From Marinobacter segnicrescens (GTDB taxonomy: Bacteria > Pseudomonadota > Gammaproteobacteria > Pseudomonadales > Oleiphilaceae), in NCBI RefSeq assembly GCF_900111555.1, contig NZ_FOHZ01000019.1, forward strand, positions 1 to 55,223: a stretch of DNA of 55,223 nt, read 5' to 3'. Both the position numbers and the translations under genes were made by a program. Below are positions 17,358-27,004 of this stretch, one piece after another. Numbering within the stretch: the stretch's first letter is position 1; each line of letters starts with the position of its first letter. The notes under the pieces were generated by a model, which saw only the letters and a program-made list of their open reading frames with translations, was not told the DNA's origin and did not search any database.

Positions 17358-18722
17358 CTAGCCGCCGGTTTCTCCACGTCGCTTTTGAATCAAAGCGGGC
17401 GAGGGTTTGAGGGATTCGGCGTCATACACCCGCCAGTTGCCAAGCAGTACCCGGGCCGGAGGAAAGCGGTCATCGGAGACCGGGGTTCCGATGGCCTGGG
17501 CCTGGGCAATCTGGTGGGTCTGTGGATCAATATAGGAGGTAAATCCGTCCGGGTCTTTTGGCAGGGGGACTTCCAGGCCCTCCAGGGCCGTAATCACTGC
17601 CCGGGTATCACTGACATCGCCGGCCAGGCGAATCGCCCGGGCAATGGCCATCATGCCCGCCCAGGCACCCTGGGCCGAGTAGCTGGGGTAGCGGCCGGAC
17701 AGCTCGTGGAAGTCCTGCACAAATTGACGGTTACGGTCGGTGTCCGGCCAGTTGACGTGGTGCCGGGCAGACAGGATCAGCCCCGGGGGCGGCTCACTGC
17801 CAAGGGCTACCAGGGTCTCGTAGTCACCACCGGTATCAAAGTTGGCCACCCGCATCTGCTCGAACAGGCGAGTGGTGCGAGCCTGCTCGATAAAGGCGGT
17901 AAAATCACCACCCCACAGGCCGACGACCAGAATGTCCGGCGGGTTTTCCAGTAACGACTGGATATAGAGGGAGTAGTCCGGTTCGTACAGCCGTGGCCAG
18001 TAGGTGCCGGTCTGTTCAAAGCGGACACCTTCCAGCGCCAGGGCCTGTTGCAGGTCACGCCAGGCGACACGGCCATATTCATAGTCCGGGCCCAGGAACG
18101 CCAGTTTCCGCCAGCCTGTCTCTTTCTGCAGTTCTTTCAGGTAGCGGGCACCGGCAGCATGGGAGATCCAGGTGTCGCTGGACACGCGGAAGTAGTAATC
18201 ATGGCCTTCCTCCAGGGTCGCCCGGGACGAGGCGTGGTCGGTACCGATCAGAATGACCTGCTTCTGGCGGGCGAGTCGGCTGACGGCCATCCCCACGCCC
18301 GAACTGACAATGCCGCAGAGAATATCGGCGTCGTCGTTTTGCAGGAAATCCTCGGCCATGCGCACGGCAAACGATGCCTTGGAGCGGGAGTCATCCACGA
18401 TGACGCGAAGGTCAGGGCTTTGCGGATCCCGGGCCAGCTCCTGCAGCGCCATGCGAATGGCCACAATACTGTCGCGGCCATAGCTGGCGGACCTTCCGGT
18501 CATGGGGTACATGCAGGCGATGGTGGCGTCCGCCTGGTCTTTCGGGGCGCCGAGTTCTACCCGACCCACAGGGGTGTCTGCAGGCAGCGCCATGGCGACC
18601 GGCGAAACCAGCAGCCATACCAGGGCAATCACGGCTGAGGTCCAGCCATGGCGACCCTGGCTGGTGCAGCCAGGAAATGCTGTGGTGTCTTTATGACGAT
18701 GGCGGGTGAGGGGTCCCGACAC
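17358..18722 (-). CDS. Second Liv-type periplasmic binding protein
   Basis: The product is 454 residues with a hydrophobic signal near residues 30-47 (VIALVWLLVSPVAMA) and a Peripla_BP_6 fold: CMYPMTGRSASYGRDS, CGIVSSGVGMAVSRLARQ, WPRLYEPDYSLYIQSLLENPPDI. The start is GTG at 18722 behind AGGAGG (18728-18733). It is the first gene after the sigma54 promoter. It diverges strongly from the other binding protein and may bind a different ligand or serve as a receptor. Its stop codon sits inside a GGCGGC/GCCGCC hairpin (17353-17366). Confidence 0.82.
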   Translation of the reverse strand: MSGPLTRHRHKDTTAFPGCTSQGRHGWTSAVIALVWLLVSPVAMALPADTPVGRVELGAPKDQADATIACMYPMTGRSASYGRDSIVAIRMALQELARDPQSPDLRVIVDDSRSKASFAVRMAEDFLQNDDADILCGIVSSGVGMAVSRLARQKQVILIGTDHASSRATLEEGHDYYFRVSSDTWISHAAGARYLKELQKETGWRKLAFLGPDYEYGRVAWRDLQQALALEGVRFEQTGTYWPRLYEPDYSLYIQSLLENPPDILVVGLWGGDFTAFIEQARTTRLFEQMRVANFDTGGDYETLVALGSEPPPGLILSARHHVNWPDTDRNRQFVQDFHELSGRYPSYSAQGAWAGMMAIARAIRLAGDVSDTRAVITALEGLEVPLPKDPDGFTSYIDPQTHQIAQAQAIGTPVSDDRFPPARVLLGNWRVYDAESLKPSPALIQKRRGETGG

Positions 18723-18792
18723 ATCTGCCTCCTGATCCGGTCAGCCCGGTATCGGATGATCGTTTGTTGTTGTCTGATTCGAGAAACCTGTA

Positions 18793-18808
18793 GCAAAAGA
18801 GGGACCAA
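18793..18808 (-). promoter_or_regulatory. Sigma54 (-24/-12) promoter
   Basis: On the minus strand TTGGTCCCTCTTTTGC has GG and GC separated by exactly 10 bp, the sigma54 spacing, with the preferred TTTT before GC. Transcription would start near 18781, giving a leader of about 59 nt to the second binding-protein gene. The adjacent gene encodes a sigma54 activator, which supports the call. Confidence 0.78.
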
Positions 18809-18860
18809 CGCGGTGGTCAGCCCCGTTGCGGGCTGTAGAGAAGCTCGTTAGGGAAGGGGT

Positions 18861-18908
18861 GAGCGGAATCCGCTCGTTATAATCGATTCTCATGAGCGAA
18901 TTCCGCTC
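18861..18908. promoter_or_regulatory. Tandem palindromic upstream activator sites
   Basis: GAGCGGAATCCGCTC (18861-18875) is a perfect 15-bp palindrome. GAGCGAATTCCGCTC (18894-18908) is a near-copy with one arm mismatch. Centres are 33 bp apart, about three helical turns, and lie roughly 87 and 120 bp upstream of the predicted start site. This is the geometry of enhancer sites for an NtrC-type activator, most likely the product of the gene that ends 14 bp further upstream. Confidence 0.72.
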
Positions 18909-18921
18909 AACGCGGGGAGGG

Positions 18922-20274
18922 TCAAATAAGCCCGAGTCGCTGCAGGCGACGCTTGAAGGCGTGCCTGGACATCCCCAGCTGTTCTGCCGCCTTGCTCTTG
19001 TGACCACCGGTCTGTTCAAGCGCCTGGCGGATCATCTGGCGTTCGGTCTGTTCAAGCTTTTGTTCAAGTGAGGTGGTCGTGGCCTGGTCAGAGGCAGAGC
19101 CTGGCCCCGGGTGGAACTCATGAGGCAGCTGGTCCGGGCGGATGCGCTGGCCCGGGTGCAGGATGGTGAGCCGCTCGACCAGGTTACGAAGCTCCCGCAC
19201 GTTACCCGGCCACTTATAGGCCTGCAGCCGCTCCAGGGTCTCCGGGGGAATGGTCACAGGGCGGCAGCCTTCCTCGCGGGCCTGGGCCTCGATGAACCTG
19301 TCCAGCAGTTCCTGCAGGTCTTCACCCCGCTCCCGCAGCGGCGGAATGGTCAGCTCGATAACATTGAGCCGGAAGTAGAGGTCTTCCCGGAAGCGTCCGG
19401 CACGCACTTCCTCCTCCAGGGACCGGTTGGTGGCTGCGACCACCCGTACATCTGCAGTATGACTGGCCGTGGCGCCCACAGGCCGGTAATCCCCGTTTTC
19501 CAGGAAGTGCAGGAACTTGGCCTGCAGGGACAGGGGCAGCTCACCGATTTCGTCCAGGAACAGGGTACCGCCGTGGGCCAGGCTCACCAGGCCGGAGCGC
19601 TTCTGGTGGGCGCCGGTGTAAGCGCCCTTTTCGGCGCCGAACAGCTCCGCCTCGATCAGCTGCTCGGGCAGCGCGGCGCAGTTGATTTCGACAAAGGCCC
19701 CGTCCGCGCGCGGGCTTTGTTCATGGATGGCCCGGGCCACCACGGCCTTGCCGGTGCCGGATTCGCCAAGCAGCAGAACCCGCCCGGTGCTGCTGGCCGC
19801 TACCCGCTGTAGCGTTTGCCAAAGTGCCTGCATGGCCTGGCTGGAGCCCACCAGGCCGGAGGCGTTGGCGCTTCGTTGACGGTGGTAGTCCAGTTCCTCC
19901 TGCATGCGGGCACGGTCGGTCACCGTATCAATGATGTGCAACAGTTCGTCGAGGGCAAAGGGCTTGGTCAGGTAGTCGGTCGCTCCGGCCTTTACCGCCT
20001 GGACGGCAGCGCGAGTGTCGCCATGGGCGGAAATCATGATCACTGGCAGGCCGGGATACAGCCGGGTGACCTCCGCCAGAACCTCCATGCCGTGCATGCC
20101 CGGCAGCCGCAAGTCCAGTAACACCAGGTCAGCCGGTTCGTCCGCCAGCAGTGTCAGGGCGTCTTCGCCAGTGTGGGCGCTGCGAGTATGGAAGCCGGCC
20201 TCGTTGAGGGCGAAGGCCATGGAGCGGACGAAGCTCTTTTCGTCGTCAACGATCAGGATCTGTGAGCGCATCAT
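18922..20274 (-). CDS. Sigma54-dependent response regulator (NtrC/DctD type)
   Basis: About 450 residues: receiver domain (1-120, phospho-acceptor Asp in [10 protein letters not shown] near residue 53, Lys in YLTKPF), AAA+ domain (about 140-380) with Walker A GESGTGK, sigma54-contact loop GAYTGA (a common variant of GAFTGA) and Walker [10 protein letters not shown], and a C-terminal Fis-type helix-turn-helix (about 405-450). It should activate the -24/-12 promoter downstream. Starts at 20274 or 20271 overlap the kinase gene by about 28 bp. The frame extends upstream only within the kinase gene. Confidence 0.9.
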   Translation of the reverse strand: MMRSQILIVDDEKSFVRSMAFALNEAGFHTRSAHTGEDALTLLADEPADLVLLDLRLPGMHGMEVLAEVTRLYPGLPVIMISAHGDTRAAVQAVKAGATDYLTKPFALDELLHIIDTVTDRARMQEELDYHRQRSANASGLVGSSQAMQALWQTLQRVAASSTGRVLLLGESGTGKAVVARAIHEQSPRADGAFVEINCAALPEQLIEAELFGAEKGAYTGAHQKRSGLVSLAHGGTLFLDEIGELPLSLQAKFLHFLENGDYRPVGATASHTADVRVVAATNRSLEEEVRAGRFREDLYFRLNVIELTIPPLRERGEDLQELLDRFIEAQAREEGCRPVTIPPETLERLQAYKWPGNVRELRNLVERLTILHPGQRIRPDQLPHEFHPGPGSASDQATTTSLEQKLEQTERQMIRQALEQTGGHKSKAAEQLGMSRHAFKRRLQRLGLI

Positions 20275-22012
20275 GGTGCTTTGCTGTTGATTGTTCTTTT
20301 GTGTGAGACGGGGAAGCGAGTTCCAGCTTATCACTGTTTGCCGTCGGCAGGGTGACGGACACGGTGGTGCCCTCACCCGGGACGCTGTGGATCTGAAGGT
20401 CGCCACCGTTCAGTTCAATCAGTTGGCGGGTAATGCTCAGGCCCAGGCCGGTGCCCTGCTGTCGTGTTGTGAAGAAAGGCTCGGTTACCCGTTGCAGGGT
20501 CTCTGCGTCCATGCCACAGCCCGTGTCGGTGATGTCGACGCTGATTCGGTTACCGTTGCGGAAGGCGCGCAGGTGCACGGTGCCACCCGGTTCACAGGCT
20601 TCAATAGCGTTGGCCAGCAGGTTGACCAGGCACTGAATGACCTGGTCCGGACTGGCATAGACCGCCAGGCGGGAGTCGCCGGTGGCGGACACGGTCACCT
20701 GTCGCTGGTCTGCCAGGCCAGACGTCAGGACTGTGGCATGGCGGAACACTCGCCGTATACCCACGGCCTGGGGTTCCCCGGCGACAGGACGTCCGTAATC
20801 AAGAAGATCACCCACTACCCGGTTCAGGCGATCGATCTCTTCCTCCACGGCCACCAGGAGATCCCGTCGCTGGTCATCGGGCTCGCCTTTCTCCAGCGCC
20901 TGAACCGTTAGCTTGATGGTGGCGAGGGGATTGCGTACCTCATGGGCGACGCCGGTGGCAAATTCGCCCAGCACCGCCATCTTCTCGGCCTGCACGGTGC
21001 GACCGATCATATCCTGCAGCCGGTCGGCCATGGCGTTGAATGAATGGGCCAGTACGTCGATCTCATCCTTGTCATTCTTCGGTGTCTGTAGCCGGAAATG
21101 CAAGTCACCGCTGGCGAGGGTTTCGGCGCCGTCCACAAGCCGGGTTACCCGTCGCCGGAGGCTGCGGGCCAGGGCCCAGAACAGGGCCACCGTTCCCAGG
21201 GCCATGACCCCGGCCAGGGCGTAGAGCCCCCACTGGGCGCTACGCAGGGGGCTGAGGATTTCTCCAGCTGCAACCTGATAGTCAATACGCCAGCCCGGGA
21301 GTACCTCCGGGCCGGGTTGCAGGTTTTCCGGTGGCGACTGTACCGGGTTTCCGGTTGGCTCGAGCAGGTCACCGGCCGGGGTCCGCAGATAGGGGCGCAG
21401 CACACCTGCCAGGTTTTCTGTGCGCATCAGCTCGGTGAGGGAGGCCAGCCGGACATGGAGCCCGATAGCACCCGCCACTTCCTGGCGACTGGGGTCCCGT
21501 AGTGGCTGGCGGATCAGTATCCAGCCAGGACCGGAGTTGTCGGCACGCTGGGGACCGATGACCTCGCTGTTACCCAGGGTGATCAGCGGTAAGCCTCGAA
21601 TCGTCCAGTTGTCCCGGTCCCAGTAGGGCGGCCCGGAAGCAGCCTGTCCCGGCACGACTTCGGTCAGCTCATCCCGGTTATTGAAGAACAGTATGCCGTA
21701 GAGATCCGGTGAGTCCGCCTCCACCCTCACCAGTTCCCGTACGCCATCCGGCACCGCATCGCTGAAGGCCAGGTAAAGGGGCATGGAGGGATGGGTGGAC
21801 AGAGTTTCCAGTTGATAGATCCGGTTCTCGATAAAGTTGGTCAGCCGATTGGCGGTACCGGCCACCTGGGCTTCCAGTCGCTCACCCGCCAGCCGTTCCG
21901 TCACCGAATCCGCCACGGCGGCGTAGAGGCTGCTGAGGATGGCCACGGAGCCGACGATCAGGGTCAGCGAAAGTAGCGAGTAACGTCCAACCAGGCTGAA
22001 CTTGGGTTTCAT
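20246..22012 (-). CDS. Sensor histidine kinase with periplasmic Cache-like domain
   Basis: The product is 588 residues: TM1 (about 11-33), a 225-residue periplasmic sensor region of Cache type (34-260, YGILFFNNRDELTEVVPG near 105), TM2 (262-283), HAMP (284-337), then HisKA with phospho-accepting H357 (VAHEVRNP) and HATPase with N box NLLANAIEAC, DTGCGM, PFFTTR and GTGLGLSI. It pairs with the overlapping sigma54 regulator, DctB/DctD fashion. The ligand is presumably the compound imported by the downstream transporter. Confidence 0.9.
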   Translation of the reverse strand: MKPKFSLVGRYSLLSLTLIVGSVAILSSLYAAVADSVTERLAGERLEAQVAGTANRLTNFIENRIYQLETLSTHPSMPLYLAFSDAVPDGVRELVRVEADSPDLYGILFFNNRDELTEVVPGQAASGPPYWDRDNWTIRGLPLITLGNSEVIGPQRADNSGPGWILIRQPLRDPSRQEVAGAIGLHVRLASLTELMRTENLAGVLRPYLRTPAGDLLEPTGNPVQSPPENLQPGPEVLPGWRIDYQVAAGEILSPLRSAQWGLYALAGVMALGTVALFWALARSLRRRVTRLVDGAETLASGDLHFRLQTPKNDKDEIDVLAHSFNAMADRLQDMIGRTVQAEKMAVLGEFATGVAHEVRNPLATIKLTVQALEKGEPDDQRRDLLVAVEEEIDRLNRVVGDLLDYGRPVAGEPQAVGIRRVFRHATVLTSGLADQRQVTVSATGDSRLAVYASPDQVIQCLVNLLANAIEACEPGGTVHLRAFRNGNRISVDITDTGCGMDAETLQRVTEPFFTTRQQGTGLGLSITRQLIELNGGDLQIHSVPGEGTTVSVTLPTANSDKLELASPSHTKEQSTAKHHDALTDPDR

Positions 22013-22169
22013 GGGTATTGCCTGCAGGGGGCGGTGAAACGGAGGAAGAGTAAGCGCATTATTGTTGATATTGTCAGCTAACTATAAGTTTTATAACGGT
22101 TCAGCAGGATCGTGTATGATGAATGCCCAGAGTTGATGATAGCTCACTCTTCCCGGAATGTGATTGCCG

Positions 22170-23501
22170 ATGACCCAAGCTTTTCAGGCGCCCGTCGCAC
22201 GCCTGCGTTCCCTGTTGGCCTATATCGCCCTGCTGTGCGGGGTGCTTTCCTTCGTGCCCGGCGCCATGGTGGCGGGGGCGGTTTGCGTTGTGCTGGCCGT
22301 GCTGCTGGCGTGGCGGGAACTGCGGCTGGTAGCCCGCATGTTGTTCGCCCTGGTGGTAGTAGGTGCCAGCATTGCTGCCCTGGTCCAGCCTGCGGCGTTG
22401 TTCTCAGCCAGTGAAAACATGACCCGGTTGTCTGCACTGATCCTGACGGTCATGCTGCTGTCTTCTGTGTTGGGCAACTCAAGGGATCTTTTACGGATAT
22501 CGGGCAGCCTGTTCAGCGGCCAACCGCTGGCCCGCTATTACAGCCTGGCGTTTGGCACCGGGCTGTTATCGGTGCCGTTGAACTTCGGCTCGGTTGGCGT
22601 GGTCGGGTCGTTGATCGGTCACCGGATTCGGGAAAAGGGCGATTCACCCATGACCCGCAATGCGGTGCGAGCGGTGCTCCGCGGCTTTGCCGTCTCACCC
22701 ATCTGCTCCCCCCTGTCCATCTCGGTGGTGATGACAGTAACCTTCCTGCCAGGCCTGCAAAGCTGGGAATTGATTGCTCTCAGCCTGCCGTTGGGCGTGC
22801 TGATTCTCCTCGGGGGTGCATGGCAGCGGGAGGAGGAATCCCGGGTTGTTGCAGGTGAGGAAGAGATCCAGGCGGGGTTGTCACCATGGCTGCGCTTCGC
22901 CGGCATCATCTCTCTCATTTGTGCAGGGGTATTCTCCCTTAGCGGCCTGGCCGGACTGAGTTATTCCAGGGCAGTGACCCTGAGCTGTTTCGCGGCGGTG
23001 GTTATCGGGTTTTCGATCCGGGGTGTGAAGGAACGCAGGCTGGACTTGCCCACCATGGCCCCGGTCAGCAACGAGTTGATTATCGTCGGGGGCTCGGCCT
23101 TTATCGGTGCGCTGATCAGCATGCTGGCCCTCAGACTGATGGGCGACAGCTTCGCCTTCCCGGGCTGGGCCTTTCCGTTACTGGCGTTGCTGGTGCCATG
23201 GGTCTTTTACGTTGGTGGCACCGGTGGCTTTAATCCGATTGTGATTGGCACACTGGTCGGTGGCGTACTGGGGCCACTCTGGCCGCCGGAGGCAACCCTC
23301 GGCCTGGGCATTGCCATGGTCAGCGGCTGGGGTATTACGGCGGCAGGTTCACCCTATGCAGCCAACTCCCTGTTGATGGAGCGTCTGACCGGCTACCCGG
23401 CCCGCCAGATAGGTCTGTACTGGAACTTCAGGTTGTCGATGGTTCTGCTGGTCCTGACTGGCGGGCTGGCCTCCGCGCTTACAGCCTGGCTGGCCGGCTA
23501 G
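22170..23501 (+). CDS. Multi-pass membrane protein, probable transporter
   Basis: About 443 residues, strongly hydrophobic, with around 11-12 helices in two halves. Each half has a Gly/Asn/Pro-rich segment (VPLNFGSVGVVGSLIGH near 130; YVGGTGGFNPIVIGTLVGG near 355), as in ion-transporter superfamily carriers with re-entrant loops. I do not recognise a named family or substrate. The start is ATG 22170; TTG 22164 is an alternative. It is divergent from the sensor kinase gene and may or may not be related to it. Confidence 0.7.
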   Translation: MTQAFQAPVARLRSLLAYIALLCGVLSFVPGAMVAGAVCVVLAVLLAWRELRLVARMLFALVVVGASIAALVQPAALFSASENMTRLSALILTVMLLSSVLGNSRDLLRISGSLFSGQPLARYYSLAFGTGLLSVPLNFGSVGVVGSLIGHRIREKGDSPMTRNAVRAVLRGFAVSPICSPLSISVVMTVTFLPGLQSWELIALSLPLGVLILLGGAWQREEESRVVAGEEEIQAGLSPWLRFAGIISLICAGVFSLSGLAGLSYSRAVTLSCFAAVVIGFSIRGVKERRLDLPTMAPVSNELIIVGGSAFIGALISMLALRLMGDSFAFPGWAFPLLALLVPWVFYVGGTGGFNPIVIGTLVGGVLGPLWPPEATLGLGIAMVSGWGITAAGSPYAANSLLMERLTGYPARQIGLYWNFRLSMVLLVLTGGLASALTAWLAG

Positions 23502-23536
23502 GGTCTCCAGCCGGGCTGCTCTCAGGGGGCGGGTTA

Positions 23537-24331
23537 TCAGGGCCTCGGCCCGCCCATCATGGTTTCCAGGTCCTTCGGATTCGGTACTCCGGGCTTCATG
23601 GCGATCTTGCCTTCTGCATTCCTGTAAAAGGTGCTTGGGGTGGCCTGCAAACCGAGGCTGCTCATCAGTTCACCATTGGCCATTACGTCGTTGTAGGTCT
23701 GGCTGACCACGGACCTGTCGACCTCTATGCCTCCATCCTCGTAGTTTTCGTGGTGCTGCCTCAGGGCGCTTTCCGGATCGTCTGCGGCAAGGATGGTGGC
23801 CGCCTTGGGAGCGCTGTCCTCCTTCAGAATACCGACCAGGATGTGGCGCAACTGCACTTTGCCAGACTCGATCCACGGATCAGCCATCTCCCGGAACCGG
23901 TAACAGTAGGGGCAGTTCGGGTCGGTAAAGGTGTAGAGCACAACCTCCGCTTCATCGGAGCCGTCGCCGACCCAGTCGCTGTCTTCCAGTTTGCTCCAGG
24001 CTTCCGCGAAGCGGGGCTCCATCAACAGTTTTTCCACCTGCTCCTGGGAGATATTGGTGCCGTCTTCCGCCAGCAGAGTGCCTATGATCACGTGCTTGCC
24101 GTCGGCGGTGAGGAATGCCGACATGGGGCGGCCCTGCATTTCGCCAACATAGCCTTTCATGCCACCCGGGGCATCGAACTCTCCGACGATCTCAGCTCCC
24201 CTGTCTTCCAGTTGCTGAACGGCCTTGGGGTAGCCTTCTGCGAAAGCACCGGCGGTAGCCAGGGTTAAAAGGGCGCCAGCCACGACCGGGATCTGCCTGG
24301 ACGAGATGTTTGCAGGTAAGCGAATGGGCAT
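23537..24331 (-). CDS. dsbG: Thiol:disulfide interchange protein DsbG-like
   Basis: The product is 264 residues: a signal peptide (about 1-31, ends GAFA), an N-terminal dimerisation domain (32-110), then a thioredoxin-like domain with TDPNCPYC as active site and the cis-Pro loop LQATPSTF. CPYC plus the V-shaped-dimer layout matches DsbG, which protects or isomerises periplasmic thiols and is normally kept reduced by DsbD. No partner gene is nearby. Confidence 0.85.
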   Translation of the reverse strand: MPIRLPANISSRQIPVVAGALLTLATAGAFAEGYPKAVQQLEDRGAEIVGEFDAPGGMKGYVGEMQGRPMSAFLTADGKHVIIGTLLAEDGTNISQEQVEKLLMEPRFAEAWSKLEDSDWVGDGSDEAEVVLYTFTDPNCPYCYRFREMADPWIESGKVQLRHILVGILKEDSAPKAATILAADDPESALRQHHENYEDGGIEVDRSVVSQTYNDVMANGELMSSLGLQATPSTFYRNAEGKIAMKPGVPNPKDLETMMGGPRP

Positions 24332-24648
24332 ATCTATATAACTCCTTTTTGATCAGTGGCTCCTGACCGGGAAGGAGGCATTGAGTTCCGTGGGAATATA
24401 GGTGGATTTGCAGTGGCTATCCCACAGGCAACCTGTTACTGTGCCCGCATCCTGCCTCTAAGGATCCGCAGTTTTTGGCGTAAAGCCTGCTAGCGAATAC
24501 TTCATACGACCCGCCAGAGGACGTCCTCCCGTTACCGGTGAGCGACTGTAGTCGTCTTATTCCCATGCTCCGTCATGGCATCTGCCCGCGTTGATTACCG
24601 GTTAACTCCGGCGTTCGTGGAGGCAGAACAATCAAGAGTTTATCCAAT
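24332..24648. other. 317-bp intergenic region upstream of rhlE
   Basis: No gene is visible. The right half is probably the long 5' leader of rhlE and contains small stem-loops such as CGACT/AGTCG near 24543-24554. A long structured leader fits a cold- or RNA-regulated helicase gene, but no conserved motif or riboswitch was recognised. Confidence 0.4.
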
Positions 24649-25968
24649 ATGAGTTTTTCTTCCCTCGGTCTTTCCGAGCAACTGGTCCGTGCAACCACCG
24701 ATCAGGGTTATGAAACCCCGTCTCCCATCCAGCTCCAGGCGATTCCGGCCGTACTGTCCGGCAAGGATGTGATGGCAGCCGCCCAGACCGGCACCGGCAA
24801 GACCGCCGGCTTTACCCTGCCGCTGCTGCAGCGACTCAGTGAAAATCCCCGCGAGGGCAAGGGCCCGCGTGCCCTGATCCTGACGCCGACCCGTGAGCTG
24901 GCGGCACAGGTACACGACAGCGTGAACCTTTACAGCAAGTACGTACCGACCAAGGCCGCCGTAGTATTTGGGGGTGTCAAGATCAACCCGCAGATGATGA
25001 AGCTGCGTAAGGGCCTGGACGTGCTGGTAGCGACTCCCGGCCGGCTGATGGACCTTTATCAGCAGAACGCCGTGCGCTTCAACGAAGTGGAAATCCTGGT
25101 GCTGGACGAAGCTGATCGCATGCTGGACATGGGCTTCATCCGCGATATCCGCAAGATCCTGGCGCTGCTGCCGGCCAAGCGTCAGAACCTGCTGTTCTCG
25201 GCGACTTTCTCCAATGAGATCCGCACCTTGGCCCAGGGCCTGCTGAACAATCCGGTACAGGTGGAAGTGGCCGCCCGCAATACCACGGCCGAGAAGGTCA
25301 AGCAGTCCGTCTATCCAGTGGATCAAAGCCAGAAAAGCGCGCTGCTGAGCAAGCTGGTACGGGACAATGACTGGGACCAGGTGCTGGTGTTCACCCGTAC
25401 CAAGCACGGCGCCAACCGCCTGACCAAGAAGCTGGAAAGCGACGGCATTACCGCTGCAGCAATCCACGGCAACAAGTCCCAGGGCGCCCGTACCCGCGCG
25501 CTGGCGGAGTTCAAGCAGGGGGATATTCGCGTGCTGGTGGCCACCGACATCGCGGCCCGCGGCCTGGATATCAAACAGCTGCCCCAGGTGGTTAACTTCG
25601 AGTTGCCTAACGTACCGGAAGACTATGTTCACCGCATCGGTCGTACTGGCCGTGCCGGTGAAAGTGGCCATGCCCTGTCGCTGGTGAGCGCGGATGAAGG
25701 CAAGTTGCTGGCGGGTATTGAGAAGCTGATCAAGAAGCAGCTGCCCCGCCAGGAAGTGGAAGGCTTCGAACCCCAGAACAACCTGCCGCTCAAACCCAAG
25801 GCCAAGGCCGACCCGAGCCGGGCCCGCAATCGTTCCGGCGGTGGCGGCAATGGCCGCAATGGTGCAGGTCGCCCTGGCGGTCAGCGCCAGGCCAGCCCGG
25901 GGCCGGGTGGTCGCAGCCGTGGACGTGGCCAGGGCCAGGGTCGTTCGGCGCAGCGACAGTCTGCCTGA
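24649..25968 (+). CDS. rhlE: DEAD-box RNA helicase RhlE
   Basis: The product is 439 residues. Helicase motifs are in order: Q motif ([23 protein letters not shown]), I (AQTGTGKT), Ia (PTRELAAQ), II ([12 protein letters not shown]), III (SAT), V ([11 protein letters not shown]) and VI ([10 protein letters not shown]). A basic Gly/Arg-rich tail covers about residues 385-439, as in RhlE and not in CsdA or SrmB. It acts in ribosome assembly and RNA turnover, often in the cold. A strong terminator follows. Confidence 0.93.
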   Translation: MSFSSLGLSEQLVRATTDQGYETPSPIQLQAIPAVLSGKDVMAAAQTGTGKTAGFTLPLLQRLSENPREGKGPRALILTPTRELAAQVHDSVNLYSKYVPTKAAVVFGGVKINPQMMKLRKGLDVLVATPGRLMDLYQQNAVRFNEVEILVLDEADRMLDMGFIRDIRKILALLPAKRQNLLFSATFSNEIRTLAQGLLNNPVQVEVAARNTTAEKVKQSVYPVDQSQKSALLSKLVRDNDWDQVLVFTRTKHGANRLTKKLESDGITAAAIHGNKSQGARTRALAEFKQGDIRVLVATDIAARGLDIKQLPQVVNFELPNVPEDYVHRIGRTGRAGESGHALSLVSADEGKLLAGIEKLIKKQLPRQEVEGFEPQNNLPLKPKAKADPSRARNRSGGGGNGRNGAGRPGGQRQASPGPGGRSRGRGQGQGRSAQRQSA

Positions 25969-25990
25969 TGTGATCTGAACCTTAGCCGTG

Positions 25991-26033
25991 CGAGAAAGCC
26001 GTTTCCGGGTAACCGGAAGCGGCTTTCTCGTTA
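25991..26033 (+). terminator. Rho-independent terminator of rhlE
   Basis: An 18-bp stem (25991-26008 with 26013-26030, one G-U pair, GTAA loop) is followed by a short T-containing tail. It lies about 23 bp after the rhlE stop. Confidence 0.8.
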
Positions 26034-26140
26034 TCGCCAGACGAAAAAAGCGGGGTGCCGGAATCCCGGCCCCCGCAAAGGGAGAACGCGACCGGCACCA
26101 CCAGTCCAGGGTACCGGGCACGGTCGTCTCACACTGCAAG

Positions 26141-26836
26141 TTAAAAGCTGTAGGTGAAGCCCACCATGTAGACCATGGGATCGATTTCGACGTCGACCTT
26201 GCTCGTGGATGAGAGGTTACCGCCGTTATAGGCTTTGATCGTGGCTTCAGTGTCGATGTCGGCATACCAGATGGCAGCGTTGAGGCCAAAACGGTCGTCC
26301 AGTTTGATGTCCACGCCCAGTTCTGCAGCAACGCCTACGCTGTCGTCCAGTTCGATGGAGGTGGAGTCAGCGCCCAGATAATTGGTCAGCGTCTCAGTGG
26401 TCTTTTCTTCGAAGAAGTTGGTGTAGTTGACGCCTACCCCGGCATACGGCTGAACCCGGTGACTGCTGTGAAGTGGGTAGTACTGCAAAGTCAGGGTTGG
26501 CGGCAGATGCTTTGTCTCGGCAAGCTTCCCAGCACCGCCCAGAACACTCCCGTCACCACTGATGTTGTGTTGGAAGGGTGTAGCTGCCAGCAATCCGATT
26601 GCGAAATGATCCGTCAGCATGTAGCTACCGGAAAGTCCCAGTTGAACATCGGAGTCTACAGAGACTTTGTGCCCCGGGAGCGAGGTGCCGTCCAGCGCAA
26701 GATTGTTGCTGGAATCCTGGGGATCAACGGCTACAGCGCCGGCCCTGAGGATAATATCACCAGCCTGATAAGCCTGTGCGGAACCTGCTGCGAGTAAGCC
26801 GGCTGCGAGGATGCCCAGAGTGAGTTTACGGGACAT
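26141..26836 (-). CDS. ompW: Outer-membrane porin OmpW family
   Basis: The product is 231 residues: a signal peptide (about 1-22, ends SAQA), an 8-stranded barrel pattern of alternating residues, PYAGVGVNYTNFF and YADIDTEATI typical of OmpW/OprG, and a terminal Phe (VGFTYSF) for BAM recognition. OmpW provides a lateral path for small hydrophobic molecules; in Marinobacter-like hydrocarbon degraders such porins may aid uptake (inference). Two FNR/Anr-like boxes precede it. Confidence 0.9.
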   Translation of the reverse strand: MSRKLTLGILAAGLLAAGSAQAYQAGDIILRAGAVAVDPQDSSNNLALDGTSLPGHKVSVDSDVQLGLSGSYMLTDHFAIGLLAATPFQHNISGDGSVLGGAGKLAETKHLPPTLTLQYYPLHSSHRVQPYAGVGVNYTNFFEEKTTETLTNYLGADSTSIELDDSVGVAAELGVDIKLDDRFGLNAAIWYADIDTEATIKAYNGGNLSSTSKVDVEIDPMVYMVGFTYSF

Positions 26837-26900
26837 AGAAATGACTCCTTGACCAAAAGTTATTGACGGGCCAAGGCTACACCGGTGGCGGTTAGGAGAA

Positions 26901-26914
26901 TTGATCTAACGCAA
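26901..26914 (-). promoter_or_regulatory. FNR/Anr-like box, proximal to ompW
   Basis: TTGATCTAACGCAA resembles TTGATnnnnATCAA with two mismatches in the right half. Its centre is about 71 bp upstream of the ompW start, compatible with class II activation if transcription starts near 26866. Confidence 0.45.
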
Positions 26915-26950
26915 GTGATACCGGGGGCTGCAGGGAATGCGATCGGAACA

Positions 26951-26964
26951 TTGATCCAGCTCAA
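26951..26964 (-). promoter_or_regulatory. FNR/Anr-like box, distal to ompW
   Basis: TTGATCCAGCTCAA matches TTGATnnnnATCAA at nine of ten positions. It lies 50 bp (centre to centre) upstream of the proximal box. OmpW/OprG genes are oxygen-controlled through FNR or Anr in other gammaproteobacteria. Confidence 0.55.
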
Positions 26965-27004
26965 AAGGTCCGGATTTGACTGAACAGGCAGGAGGGGAGT
27001 CGGG

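Noticed and set aside
24640..26331. Long 563-residue open frame opposite rhlE
   Set aside because: It is the antisense shadow of a complete DEAD-box helicase with all motifs; the antisense product is His/Gln/Arg-rich low-complexity sequence with no recognisable domain.
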